Notes: generated by a model not told the origin, from the letters alone. 64,000 nucleotides of DNA from Pulveribacter suum (GCF_003013695.1 NZ_CP027792.1:1756501-1820500); one strand, 5' to 3'. Counted from the stretch's first letter, positions 1 to 8,343 are shown. Numbers and translations are program-made.

Positions 1-198
1 CGTGGCGGCCAGCGTGGCGAGGAAGGGATGGGTGCCGGTGGAAATCAGGATGGCGCAGACCGCGCCGCCCAGCGGAAAGCTGCCGTCCACGGTGAGGTCG
101 GGAAAGCGCAGCAGGCGAAAGGAGATGAACACGCCGAGGGCGACCAGGCTGAAGATCAGCCCGATCTCGATGGCGCCCAGCAGGGAAAACAGGGACAT
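1..198 (-). CDS. ABC transporter permease, N-terminal part (gene runs off the window)
   Basis: Only the first 66 residues are in the window, read from an ATG at 198. They form one strong hydrophobic helix (about residues 4-24), then the motif LLRFPDLTVDGSFPLGGA and a second hydrophobic stretch. This matches the permease that accompanies ABC_sub_bind-type binding proteins. The substrate-binding protein gene lies directly upstream on the same strand (289-1260), which supports the call. A hairpin with a T-tract sits between the two genes, so the permease is probably expressed at a lower level than the binding protein. The ATPase would be expected beyond base 1. The substrate cannot be told from the sequence. 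Confidence 0.8.
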   Translation of the reverse strand, partial: MSLFSLLGAIEIGLIFSLVALGVFISFRLLRFPDLTVDGSFPLGGAVCAILISTGTHPFLATLAAT

Positions 199-212
199 GG
201 AAGGGCGGGAGC

Positions 213-246
213 TAAAAATAAAAAAGCAGGAGCCAAAGGCTCCTGC
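213..246 (-). terminator. Rho-independent terminator or attenuator between binding protein and permease genes
   Basis: On the minus strand a perfect 9-bp stem GCAGGAGCC/GGCTCCTGC with a three-base loop (226-246) is followed by a T-rich run (213-225). It lies inside the apparent operon, between the binding-protein stop and the permease start. Confidence 0.8.
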
Positions 247-288
247 GGGGGTGTTCGAGGCTGTGCCGGTCCGTGGGACCAGGGGCCT

Positions 289-1260
289 TTACTGCACGAC
301 CTGCGCGGCGGATTTCACCAGCGCTTCAGGCAGCTTCACACCCTGCTTCTCGGCGGCGCCGGGGTTCACGAACAGCTCCATCTTGGTGGTCGTCTCGGGC
401 TTGATGTCGCCGGGGTTCTCGCCCTTCAGGATGCGTGCCACCATGCGGCCCGTCTGCTCGCCCAGATCGCGGTAGTTGATGCCCAGGGCGGCAATGGCGC
501 CGCGCTTGACGCTGTCGGTGTCGGAGGCGATCAGCGGCAGCTTGGCCTCCTGGCCCACCTTGACCAGCGACTCATACGACGAGACGACGTTGTTGTCGGT
601 GTTGGTGTAGATCACATCCACCTTGCCAATCAGCGAGCGCGCGGCGCTGCCCACGTCCACCGAGCGCGGGGCCGAAGCTTCCACGAGCTGCATGCCCTGC
701 TTGGCCAGCAGGTCCTTCATCTCCTTGACCACCACGACCGAGTTGGCTTCGCCCGGGTTGTAGACCATGCCCACGCGCTTGGCATTGGGCACGACCTGCT
801 TGATGAGGTCGATCTGCTTGTCCAGCGCCAGCAGGTCGGACACGCCGGTCACGTTGTTCTTGGATGGCTCCCAGCTCTTGACCAGCTTGGCGGCCACCGG
901 GTCGGTCACGGCGGAGAACACCACCGGCACGTTCTTGGTGGAGGCGATGACGGCCTGGGCCGAGGGCGTGGCGATGGCGACAATGGCGTCGGGCTTGTCG
1001 CCCACGAACTTGCGGGCGATCTGCGCGGCCGTGCCGGTATTGCCCTGGGCGCTCTGGTATTGCCACTTGAGGTTCTTGCCCTCTTCGAAACCGGCGGCTT
1101 TCAAGCCATCCTTCACGCCGTCGCGTACCGCGTCCAGGGCGGGGTGCTCGACGATGGCGGTCACGGCCACGGACTTCATGTCGGCGGCGTGGGCGGCGGG
1201 GGCGAGGGCGGCGGCGGCCAGGGCCAATGCGCTCAGGGGCGCCCAGGTCAAGCTCTTCAT
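289..1260 (-). CDS. ABC transporter substrate-binding protein (ABC_sub_bind family)
   Basis: A 323-residue periplasmic binding protein. Residues 1-25 are a signal peptide (basic start, alanine-rich core, AHA cleavage site). The mature part has the two-lobed fold expected of PF04392 (YtrF/TrpX-like), with landmarks such as TAIVEHPALDAVRDGV near the start and VFSAVTDPVAAKLV in the middle. Family members capture amino acids or related small ligands for import; the ligand here is unknown. A GGAG sequence about 12 bases before the ATG supports the start. The permease gene follows on the same strand after a hairpin. Length is normal for the family. Confidence 0.88.
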   Translation of the reverse strand: MKSLTWAPLSALALAAAALAPAAHAADMKSVAVTAIVEHPALDAVRDGVKDGLKAAGFEEGKNLKWQYQSAQGNTGTAAQIARKFVGDKPDAIVAIATPSAQAVIASTKNVPVVFSAVTDPVAAKLVKSWEPSKNNVTGVSDLLALDKQIDLIKQVVPNAKRVGMVYNPGEANSVVVVKEMKDLLAKQGMQLVEASAPRSVDVGSAARSLIGKVDVIYTNTDNNVVSSYESLVKVGQEAKLPLIASDTDSVKRGAIAALGINYRDLGEQTGRMVARILKGENPGDIKPETTTKMELFVNPGAAEKQGVKLPEALVKSAAQVVQ

Positions 1261-1356
1261 TTCGGTGTCATCTCCAGTTTTATGAATGCGGGGCCGGCTT
1301 GAGGCACGTTGCGGCGTGCTGCGGCTCCGGGGCGTGAGTCTATCGGTTGCAGCGCA

Positions 1357-1384
1357 CCCGGCGGGGCTCGAACGCCCCGCCGGG
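1357..1384. other. Perfect GC-rich stem-loop between the binding-protein and ETF-QO genes
   Basis: CCCGGCGGGGC and its exact complement GCCCCGCCGGG flank a six-base loop. It lies downstream of the ETF-QO stop (1414) on the minus strand. No T-tract follows in either direction, so it may be a Rho-dependent end or a 3' stabilising hairpin rather than an intrinsic terminator. Confidence 0.55.
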
Positions 1385-1413
1385 CGGGAAACGGGGGGCG
1401 CCCGCCCCCGTAT

Positions 1414-3120
1414 TTACATGCCCGAATAGTTCGGGCCGCCACCGCCTTCGGGTGTGACCCAGACGATGTTCTGTGTCGGGTCCTTGATGTCGCAGGTCTT
1501 GCAGTGCACGCAGTTCTGCGCGTTGATCTGCAGCCGCTGGGCATTGCCGCCCTTGGCTTCGTCGGGCACGAACTCATAGACCCCGGCCGGGCAGTAGCGG
1601 CTCTCGGGGCCGGCGTAGATCGGCAGGTTGATCTCGGTGGGTACCTTGGGGTCCTTGAGCTTCAGATGCGCCGGCTGGTTCTCGGCGTGGTTGGTGTTGC
1701 TCACGAACACGCTGGACAGGCGGTCGAAGGTCAGCTTGCCGTCGGGCTTGGGATAGACGATGGGCTTGCACTCGGCCGCGGGCTTGAGCGTCGCATGGTC
1801 GGGCGTGTCGCGGTGCAGCGTCCAGGGGATGTGGCCGCGCAGCACGAATTGCTCGATGCCATTCATCAGCGTGGCCGTGGTCAGGCCCTTCTTGAACCAG
1901 GCCTTGAAGTTGCGCGCCTTGTTCAGCTCTTCGTACAGCCAGCTGGCCTCGAAGGCCTTCGGATAGGCGGTGAGCTCATCGCCCTGGCGGCCGGCCACCA
2001 CGGCGTCGTAGGCGGCCTCGGCCGCCAGCATGCCGGTCTTGATGGCAGCGTGGCTGCCCTTGATGCGGCTGGCGTTCAAAAAGCCCGCGTCGCAGCCCAC
2101 CAGTGCCCCGCCGGGGAAGACGAACTTGGGCAGGCTCATCAGGCCGCCGGCGGTGATCGCCCGCGCGCCGTAGCCCAGGCGCTTGGCCGGCTTGATGCCC
2201 TTGGCCTCATCGCCCTCCAGGTACCAGCGTACGTTGGGGTGCGTCTTCCAGCGCTGCATCTCCTCGAACGGGCTCAGATAGGGGTTGGCGTAGTCCAGCC
2301 CGGTGATGAAGCCGAGGGTGACCTTGTTGTCCTCCAGGTGGTAGAGGAAGCCGCCGCCATAGGTGTCATTGGCCAGCGGCCAGCCGGCGGTGTGCAGCAC
2401 GAAGCCGGGCTGGTGGCGCTGGGGGTCGATCTCCCACAGCTCCTTGACGCCGATGCCGTAGGCCTGCGGGTCGCGGCCGTCGTCCAGCTTGTAGCGGGCG
2501 ATCAGCTGCTTGCCCAGATGGCCGCGTGCGCCTTCGGCAAAGATGGTGTATTTGCCATGCAGCTCCATGCCCAGCTGGAAGTCGCCCGTGGGCTCGCCGT
2601 CCTTGTCAACGCCCATGTTGCCCGTGGCCACGCCCTTGACCGAGCCGTCGTCGTGGTACAGCACCTCGGCAGCGGCGAAGCCGGGGAAGATCTCCACGCC
2701 CAGGCCCTCGGCCTGCTCGGCCATCCAGCGCACCACGTTGCCCAGGGCGACTACGTAGTTGCCGTGGTTCTGAAAGCACTCGGGCAGCAGGAAGTTGGGG
2801 GTGCGCAGCGACGACTTCTCTCCCAGGAACACCATGGCGTCGTCGGAGACAGGCTGATTCAGGGGCGCGCCCTTGGCCTTCCAGTCGGGAATGAGTTCGG
2901 TCAGCGCGCGCGGATCCATGATGGCGCCCGACAGAATGTGCGCGCCGGGCTCGGAGCCCTTTTCCAGCACCACCACCGAGATGTCCTTGCCATTGGTGGC
3001 CGCCATCTGCTTGAGGCGAATGGCGGTGGCCAGGCCGCCCGGGCCGCCGCCGACGATCACCACGTCGTATTCCATGGCTTCGCGCGGGCCGTACTGCTGG
3101 AGGATTTCTTCGTTCGTCAT
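1414..3120 (-). CDS. Electron transfer flavoprotein-ubiquinone oxidoreductase (ETF-QO)
   Basis: This 568-residue enzyme passes electrons from reduced ETF (fed by acyl-CoA and amino-acid dehydrogenases) to ubiquinone at the inner membrane. The FAD dinucleotide motif GGGPGG is at residues 24-29. The C-terminus carries the [4Fe-4S] cysteines in YCPAG and NCVHCKTCDIKDP. Length is typical of the family. The ATG at 3120 was chosen because MTNEEILQQYG fits relatives and GAGAC precedes it; the reading frame continues upstream without support. An imperfect AT-ended palindrome at 3212-3235 lies in its upstream region, shared with the divergent thioesterase gene. Confidence 0.95.
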   Translation of the reverse strand: MTNEEILQQYGPREAMEYDVVIVGGGPGGLATAIRLKQMAATNGKDISVVVLEKGSEPGAHILSGAIMDPRALTELIPDWKAKGAPLNQPVSDDAMVFLGEKSSLRTPNFLLPECFQNHGNYVVALGNVVRWMAEQAEGLGVEIFPGFAAAEVLYHDDGSVKGVATGNMGVDKDGEPTGDFQLGMELHGKYTIFAEGARGHLGKQLIARYKLDDGRDPQAYGIGVKELWEIDPQRHQPGFVLHTAGWPLANDTYGGGFLYHLEDNKVTLGFITGLDYANPYLSPFEEMQRWKTHPNVRWYLEGDEAKGIKPAKRLGYGARAITAGGLMSLPKFVFPGGALVGCDAGFLNASRIKGSHAAIKTGMLAAEAAYDAVVAGRQGDELTAYPKAFEASWLYEELNKARNFKAWFKKGLTTATLMNGIEQFVLRGHIPWTLHRDTPDHATLKPAAECKPIVYPKPDGKLTFDRLSSVFVSNTNHAENQPAHLKLKDPKVPTEINLPIYAGPESRYCPAGVYEFVPDEAKGGNAQRLQINAQNCVHCKTCDIKDPTQNIVWVTPEGGGGPNYSGM

Positions 3121-3211
3121 CGGTGTCTCGTCTGCGTGGAAATGGAGGGAAAAGGGTGGCGAACGCGGCAGAGCCGCCATTGGCGGACGATTGTATGCAC
3201 CCGGGCGACCC

Positions 3212-3235
3212 AAAAACGCACGGTCGTTCATTTTT
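3212..3235. promoter_or_regulatory. Candidate TetR-type operator between ETF-QO and thioesterase genes
   Basis: AAAAACGCACG, a two-base centre and CGTTCATTTTT form an imperfect palindrome (9 of 11 positions pair). It lies in the 165-bp divergent intergenic region. Architecture resembles operators of TetR-family fatty-acid or acyl-CoA regulators; no regulator gene is in the window, so the factor is unknown. Confidence 0.45.
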
Positions 3236-3285
3236 GTGCCGCCCAGGCGACGCGCGCCGCTGCGGCGAGGGAGAGAATGCAGCCC

Positions 3286-3708
3286 ATGAAAATTTCTCTG
3301 CCGGAACTGAAGAAACAGGTGCACCAGATGCCCATGGACGTGCGCTGGGGCGACATGGACGCCATGGGTCACGTGAACAATGCGGTGTACTTTCGCTACA
3401 TGGAGAGCGTGCGCATCGCCTGGATGACGGCCGTGGGCGCCGTGCCGCAGCCCCAGGGCGAGGGGCCGGTGATCGCCAACGCCTTTTGCAGCTTCCTGCG
3501 CCAGATCGAATACCCGGCGCGGCTGCTGCTCACGCTCTACGTGAGCGACCCCGGGCGTACCACTTTCGAGACCTGGACCACGATCGAGCGCGAGGACCAG
3601 CCCGGCGTGGTCTTCGCCGAGGGCGGGGCCACCGTCATCTGGGTGGACTTTCCCAGGCAGAAGGCGGCGACCCTGCCGCAGTGGATGCGCGATATCGTCG
3701 CTGGCTGA
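3286..3708 (+). CDS. Acyl-CoA thioesterase, hotdog fold (4HBT/YbgC type)
   Basis: A 140-residue single hotdog-domain protein. The segment VRWGDMDAMGHVNNAVYFRY is the 4HBT signature with the catalytic Asp and the N-terminal hot-dog helix. Such enzymes hydrolyse acyl-CoA thioesters in the cytoplasm; chain length is unknown. GAGGGAGA lies 11 bases before the ATG at 3286. An in-frame ATG at 3277 is too close to that site. It is divergent from ETF-QO across 165 bp, which suggests shared control of acyl-CoA metabolism. The next gene (histidine kinase) is convergent, its stop lying only 6 bases away. Confidence 0.85.
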   Translation: MKISLPELKKQVHQMPMDVRWGDMDAMGHVNNAVYFRYMESVRIAWMTAVGAVPQPQGEGPVIANAFCSFLRQIEYPARLLLTLYVSDPGRTTFETWTTIEREDQPGVVFAEGGATVIWVDFPRQKAATLPQWMRDIVAG

Positions 3709-3714
3709 ACCGGC

Positions 3715-5058
3715 TCAGGCGGCCGGCTGCAGGAGCAGGCGCACCTGCAGCCCGGTGCCGCCATCGGCCGGAGGCGAGGCCAGCGTGAGTTCGGCGCCAT
3801 GCTTGTGCGCGATGGTGGCGACGATGGACAGGCCCAGCCCGTAGCCGGTGCGGCTGTCGTTGTGGCGCACGTGGCGCTGCTGCAGCGTGGCCAGCTGCTG
3901 CGGCGGCACGCCGGGGCCGTGGTCGCGCACTGCCAGTTGCGCGCCCGGGCCGACGCGAATCTCCACGGCGCTGCCGGCGCCGTAGTGCAGGGCGTTTTCC
4001 ACCATGTTGCGCAGGGCGATGGCCAGGGCGTCGAAGTCGCCCAGCGCCAGGGCGGCTTCGCCTGCGGGCGGCAGGACCAGGTCCAGCCGGTCGGCGGCCT
4101 GCTCGTCTTGCCAGAACTCCTGCGCCACGGTGGTGGCCAGCCGGGCCAGGTCCACGCCGGCGCGCGCCAGTGGCGCGCTGGATTCGGCGCGCGACAGCTG
4201 CAGCAGCTTTTCCGTGCGGTGCGACAGCGTCTGCAGGGCCTGCAGCGCCGCCTGCACGTCGCTGCGCGCCAGGCCGTGCTCCAGCGCGGTTTGCAGCCGC
4301 AGCCGGGCCACGGCCAGCGGCGTGCGCAATTCGTGTGCGGCGTTGGCGGCCAGGGCGCGCTCCACGTCCAGGGCGCCTGCCAGCCGTTCCAGCAGCCGGT
4401 TGACGTGGTCTTCCACGCTGCTGAGCTCATGGGGCAGGGCCGGCAGCGCGATGGGCCCCAGCTGCTGGCCGTCGCGCAGGCTGATTTCGTGGGCCAGCTG
4501 GTCCAGCGAGCGCAGCTCGCGCCGCGCAATTCGGCGCAGCAGCAGGGCCAGCAGCGGCAGCACCGCCACCAGCGGCACGGTCAGCCCGACCAGGCTGCGG
4601 TTGACGGCCTCGCGCCGCTCCTCCAGCGGGTCGGCCACCTGCAGGAAGACCTCGCGCGTGGGATGGCGCAGCGTATAGACGCGCCAGGCCGGCGTGTTGG
4701 CAAAGCCGGGCGCCAGCGGCACGTCGAACTGCGCCGGCTCGGCCCCGGCCGAGCGCGCCAGCACGCGCGAATCGGGTGTGGCCAGCTGAAAGGGCACGGC
4801 CGCATCCGGGAACGAGCTGGGCGTGGGAATGATGAGGGGCTCGCTGCTGGCGCCACCGGGCGGCGCGTCGTCCACATGCTCCAGCGCCATGTCGAACATG
4901 CGGTGCGAGACCTCTTCCAGCTCGCCGTCGAAGTTGTAGTTGATCTCGCTGCCCACGTACCACACCACGCCCAGCACGCAGGCCAGCCACACGCTGCCCA
5001 CCCACACGATGAGGGTGTGGGTCAGCCGTCCGGCCAGGGTGTCGCGGGGCGCGCTCAT
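3715..5058 (-). CDS. Sensor histidine kinase (QseC/PmrB-like)
   Basis: A 447-residue inner-membrane kinase with two transmembrane helices (about residues 13-35 and 155-177) flanking a periplasmic sensor of about 120 residues. A HAMP-like region follows. The phospho-accepting histidine is H242 in the H-box HELRTPLA. N, G1 and G2 boxes are visible (NMVENALHYG, DHGPGVP, GYGLGLSIV). The periplasmic loop contains acidic residues (FDGELEEV) that could bind cations or cationic peptides. It is cotranscribed with the response regulator; their stop and start overlap as ATGA at 5055-5058. The divergent PAP2 and eptA genes point to control of lipid A modification; that link is inferred. Confidence 0.9.
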   Translation of the reverse strand: MSAPRDTLAGRLTHTLIVWVGSVWLACVLGVVWYVGSEINYNFDGELEEVSHRMFDMALEHVDDAPPGGASSEPLIIPTPSSFPDAAVPFQLATPDSRVLARSAGAEPAQFDVPLAPGFANTPAWRVYTLRHPTREVFLQVADPLEERREAVNRSLVGLTVPLVAVLPLLALLLRRIARRELRSLDQLAHEISLRDGQQLGPIALPALPHELSSVEDHVNRLLERLAGALDVERALAANAAHELRTPLAVARLRLQTALEHGLARSDVQAALQALQTLSHRTEKLLQLSRAESSAPLARAGVDLARLATTVAQEFWQDEQAADRLDLVLPPAGEAALALGDFDALAIALRNMVENALHYGAGSAVEIRVGPGAQLAVRDHGPGVPPQQLATLQQRHVRHNDSRTGYGLGLSIVATIAHKHGAELTLASPPADGGTGLQVRLLLQPAA

Positions 5059-5735
5059 GGTTCGCTGGCGGGCAGGGCCTGCGCGGCCAGCCGGTAGCCC
5101 AGGCCGCGCACGGTCTCGATGTGCTGGCGCCCGAGCTTTCTGCGCAGCCGGCTGATGAACACCTCCAGCGTGTTGCTGTCGGACTCGTCGCCCCAGCCGT
5201 ACAGCGCGTCCTGCAGGCTGCCCCGGGTGTGCACGCGCTGCGAGCGTGTGGCCAGCACCCGCAGCAGCGCCCATTCCTTTTGCGTCAGCACCACCGGCAC
5301 GCCGGCGCGGCGCACCTGTTCGCGCGACAGGTCGATGTGCAGCTCGCCCAGCTCCAGCACCGGCTGGCCGGCACTGGCGCGGCGGCGCTCGACGGCGCGC
5401 AGGCGCGCCAGCAGCTCGCCCGGGTCGTAGGGCTTGACCAGGTAGTCGTCGGCCCCGGCGTCCAGGCCATGAATGCGGTCGCTGACCTGGTCGCGGGCGG
5501 TGAGCACGATGACGATAGGCCGCTCCTTCAGGCGCGGCAGCTCGCGCAGCAGCGCCAGGCCGTCGCCGTCGGGCAGGTGCAGGTCCAGCAGCACGGCGGC
5601 GTAATGGGCTGCGTGCAGCGCGGCGCTGGCCTGCGCCACGCTGGCCGCAGCATCCACCACGAAGGCCTTGGCGCGCAGGTAGCCGCAGACGGCTTCGCGC
5701 AGGGCCGTGTCGTCTTCCACCAGCAGCACGCGCAT
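5055..5735 (-). CDS. OmpR/PhoB-family response regulator (QseB/PmrA-like)
   Basis: A 226-residue two-domain regulator. The receiver domain (1-120) has the acidic pocket EDD at 7-9, the phosphorylation site D51 (in LLDLHLPDGDG) and the conserved lysine in YLVKP. The C-terminal winged helix covers about 125-220 and ends GLGYRL. The ATG at 5735 gives the canonical MRVLLVEDD start; the frame runs on to an unsupported upstream ATG at 5753. It is the first gene of a pair with the kinase (4-base overlap). A direct repeat of TTCA spaced 11 bp lies 45 bp upstream and a similar one precedes eptA, consistent with its own binding sites. Confidence 0.92.
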   Translation of the reverse strand: MRVLLVEDDTALREAVCGYLRAKAFVVDAAASVAQASAALHAAHYAAVLLDLHLPDGDGLALLRELPRLKERPIVIVLTARDQVSDRIHGLDAGADDYLVKPYDPGELLARLRAVERRRASAGQPVLELGELHIDLSREQVRRAGVPVVLTQKEWALLRVLATRSQRVHTRGSLQDALYGWGDESDSNTLEVFISRLRRKLGRQHIETVRGLGYRLAAQALPASEP

Positions 5736-5778
5736 GGATGCTCCCACTTCCAATGACAGGGCAGAAAGTGTAGGGGCT

Positions 5779-5795
5779 GTTCAGAGCCCGTTCAT
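5779..5795. promoter_or_regulatory. Candidate tandem response-regulator box in the divergent promoter
   Basis: GTTCA occurs at 5779-5783 and again at 5790-5794, exactly 11 bp apart, the spacing used by OmpR/PhoB-family dimers. It lies between the response-regulator gene and the PAP2 gene. A matching TTCAG direct repeat with the same spacing is found at 6562-6577. Confidence 0.5.
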
Positions 5796-5848
5796 GACCG
5801 CCGCGCAAACTGGCGCGCTCTCGTCCTCGCATCCGTCCGCGCTGCGCC

Positions 5849-6553
5849 ATGCCTTTGCCTGTCCCCTCTCTGCGGCGCCTGTGCGTCTGCACCCTTGTTG
5901 CCCTGCTGCTCGTTGTGGCCTGGGATGCCTCGGGCCTGGACGTGCCGCTGGCGCGCTGGGCGGGCACGGCCGGCGGCTTTGCCTGGCGCAGCCAGCCGCT
6001 GTTCGTGCTGGCCCTGCACGAGGTGCCGCGCGCGATCAGCAGCGTGCTGCTGCTGGCGCTGTTCGTCGGGGCGGTGCGCCCGTGGGGCATGCTGCGCCGC
6101 TGGCCTGCGCAGGAGCGTTGGCAGTTGGCCCTGTCCATCGCCCTGGCCATGGCGGCCGTCACGTTGCTCAAGCGCGCCAGCAGCACCAGTTGCCCCTGGG
6201 ACCTGGCGGAGTTCGGTGGCGCCGTACCCTATGTCTCGCACTGGTCCTGGGGCGTGCGCGATGGGGGCGGCGGGCACTGCTTTCCTGCCGGTCACGCGTC
6301 GGCGGCGTTTGCTTTTGTGGCCGGCTGGTTTGCCGTGCGGCGCAGGGCGCCGCAGTGCAGCGGGCCCTGGCTGGCAGCGGCGCTGCTTGCGGGGCTGGTG
6401 CTGGGGCTGGCGCAGCAGCTGCGCGGCGCGCACTACATGAGCCACACGCTGTGGACGGCCTGGATCTGCTGGAGCGTGGGGCTGGCCACCGAAGGGCTGA
6501 TGCAGGGCCTGGGCCTGCGCCGGCAGGCGCCGGGGCAGCTGAACGAAGCCTGA
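5849..6553 (+). CDS. PAP2-family phosphatase, membrane-bound (lipid phosphatase)
   Basis: A 234-residue polytopic membrane protein with about five or six hydrophobic segments. PAP2 motifs are recognisable though diverged: KRASSTSCPWD for motif 1, CFPAGHAS for motif 2 and RGAHYMSHTLWTA for motif 3 with the catalytic histidine. Relatives dephosphorylate lipid A or undecaprenyl diphosphate at the periplasmic face. The gene is followed 38 bp later by eptA and is divergent from the two-component system, which suggests that removing a lipid A phosphate and adding phosphoethanolamine are regulated together. Substrate specificity cannot be read from the sequence. Confidence 0.85.
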   Translation: MPLPVPSLRRLCVCTLVALLLVVAWDASGLDVPLARWAGTAGGFAWRSQPLFVLALHEVPRAISSVLLLALFVGAVRPWGMLRRWPAQERWQLALSIALAMAAVTLLKRASSTSCPWDLAEFGGAVPYVSHWSWGVRDGGGGHCFPAGHASAAFAFVAGWFAVRRRAPQCSGPWLAAALLAGLVLGLAQQLRGAHYMSHTLWTAWICWSVGLATEGLMQGLGLRRQAPGQLNEA

Positions 6554-6561
6554 ACGCCAGC

Positions 6562-6577
6562 TTCAGGAGTCTTTCAG
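6562..6577. promoter_or_regulatory. Candidate tandem response-regulator box before eptA
   Basis: TTCAG at 6562-6566 and 6573-6577 form a direct repeat with an 11-bp period, like the one at 5779-5795. It sits 15-30 bp before the eptA start, in the short gap after the PAP2 gene. Confidence 0.4.
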
Positions 6578-6591
6578 CCGGGCCGGCCACC

Positions 6592-8334
6592 ATGCGCGGC
6601 ATGGATTTCTCGCTTGCTCCCCTGCCGCCCTCTGTTGCCGGGCTCGCCGCCACACTGCGCGGCGGGCTGCACCGCGTTGACGCCTGGATGGCCCGCCCCA
6701 TGTCGCCGCAGCACATCGCGCTGCGCCTGTCGGCCTATCTGATGCTGGTGGCCAATGCGCCGCTGTGGCTGCAGCTGATGCGCATCGGCGGCGCGCCCAG
6801 CCTGTACATGCGCTCGGCCCTGGCGCTGGCGGTGCTGCTGGTGTGCGGCATGGTGGCGATCCTGGCGTTCACGGCCTGGACGCGGGGCATGCGCGCCCTG
6901 TGGTGGCTGGCGGCGGCCGTGGCGGCGCTGGCGCAGTACTACATGCTGACCTACAGCGTGGTCATGGACCCCGGCATGGCCGCCAACGTGCTGCAAACCG
7001 ATGCGCGCGAGGCAGCCGACCTGCTTGGCACGCGCCTGCTGGCGGCCGTGCTGGCGGTGCTGGCGCTGCCCACCTGGTGGCTGCTGCGCGTGCGCATCCC
7101 GGCCGCTGGGGTGCTGCGCCAGGTGGGGCGCAATCTGACGCTGCTGGCCCTTGCCGCCGCCGTGGCCACCGCCACCGTGGCGCTGGGCTCGCGCGACCTG
7201 GCGCCGCTGATGCGCAACCACCCCCAGCTGCGCTACCTGATGAATCCCCTGGCGCCGCTGTACTCGACGGCCGTGGCCGCCCTGCGCCCGGCGTTTGCGC
7301 GCAGCAGCGCGCTGGTGCCCATGGGGGCCGGCGCGGCGCTGGGGCCCAGCCACGCCGCGGGCGCGCGGCCACCGCTGTGGGTGCTGGTGGTGGGCGAGAC
7401 GGCACGCGCCGACCACTTCGGCATCAACGGCTACGGGCGCGACACCACGCCCGAGCTGGCGCGCCGCGGCGTGCTGTCCTGGGGCAACGTGCGCTCGTGC
7501 GGCACCAGCACGCTGGCGTCGCTGCCGTGCATGTTCTCGCCCCTGGGCAAGGCGGCCTTCGAGGCGCGCAAGAGCGAGTACGAGAACCTGCTGGACGTGG
7601 TGCAGGCCGCTGGCATGGCCGTGCTGTGGGTGGACAACCAGTCCGGCTGCAAGGGCGTGTGCGAGCGCGTGCCGCACGCCCAGGCCGTGGACGGCCTGAA
7701 TGCACAGCAGCGCAGCTGGCTGTGCGACGCCAGCGGCGAGTGCCGCGACGAGGCCCTGCTGGCCGGCCTGAACGAGCGGCTGGCGCAGCTGCCGGCGCAG
7801 CAGCGCGAGCGCGGCGTGCTGCTGGTGCTGCACCAGATGGGCAGCCACGGCCCGGCGTACTACAAGCGCTCGGCCCCCGAGGCCAAGCGCTTCACGCCCG
7901 AGTGCCGCACCGAGGTGCTGGCCAACTGCGCCCATGGCGAGCTGGTCAACGCCTACGACAACACCATCGCCGCCACCGACGCCTTCCTGGGCCATGCCAT
8001 CGACTGGCTGCAGGCGCGCGGGCGCGACTACGACGGCGGTCTGCTGTACATCAGCGACCACGGCGAGTCGCTGGGCGAGTACGGCCTGTTCCTGCACGGC
8101 ATGCCCTACGGCTTGGCGCCGGACGGGCAAAAACACGTGCCCATGGTGGCCTGGCTGGGCGCGCCGCTGGCGGCGCGGCAGTCGCTGTCGCCGGACTGCC
8201 TGCGCGCCGGCCTGGCCGCGCCGCTGACGCACGACAACCTCTACCACACCGTGCTGGGCGCGCTGGACGTGCGCTCGCACAGCTACCAGAGGGCGCTCGA
8301 TGCCTGGGCCGGCTGCCGCAGGCCGGGTGCTTGA
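6592..8334 (+). CDS. eptA: Phosphoethanolamine--lipid A transferase
   Basis: A 580-residue inner-membrane enzyme that moves phosphoethanolamine from phosphatidylethanolamine to lipid A, lowering negative charge and polymyxin binding. The N-terminal third has five hydrophobic helices. The periplasmic sulfatase-fold domain has VVGETARADHF (metal site), SCGTSTLASLPCMFS with the nucleophile at about Thr305, HQMGSHGPAYYKR and SDHGESLGEYGLFLHG. Extra cysteine pairs typical of the family are present. Start is uncertain between ATG 6592 and ATG 6601; no strong ribosome site is visible. It lies downstream of a PAP2 phosphatase and near a PmrAB-like system. Confidence 0.93.
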   Translation: MRGMDFSLAPLPPSVAGLAATLRGGLHRVDAWMARPMSPQHIALRLSAYLMLVANAPLWLQLMRIGGAPSLYMRSALALAVLLVCGMVAILAFTAWTRGMRALWWLAAAVAALAQYYMLTYSVVMDPGMAANVLQTDAREAADLLGTRLLAAVLAVLALPTWWLLRVRIPAAGVLRQVGRNLTLLALAAAVATATVALGSRDLAPLMRNHPQLRYLMNPLAPLYSTAVAALRPAFARSSALVPMGAGAALGPSHAAGARPPLWVLVVGETARADHFGINGYGRDTTPELARRGVLSWGNVRSCGTSTLASLPCMFSPLGKAAFEARKSEYENLLDVVQAAGMAVLWVDNQSGCKGVCERVPHAQAVDGLNAQQRSWLCDASGECRDEALLAGLNERLAQLPAQQRERGVLLVLHQMGSHGPAYYKRSAPEAKRFTPECRTEVLANCAHGELVNAYDNTIAATDAFLGHAIDWLQARGRDYDGGLLYISDHGESLGEYGLFLHGMPYGLAPDGQKHVPMVAWLGAPLAARQSLSPDCLRAGLAAPLTHDNLYHTVLGALDVRSHSYQRALDAWAGCRRPGA

Positions 8335-8343
8335 GTTATGGTG

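Noticed and set aside
1357..1384. Perfect GC stem as an intrinsic terminator for the ETF-QO gene
   Set aside because: No T-tract on either side, so it is listed only as a stem-loop.
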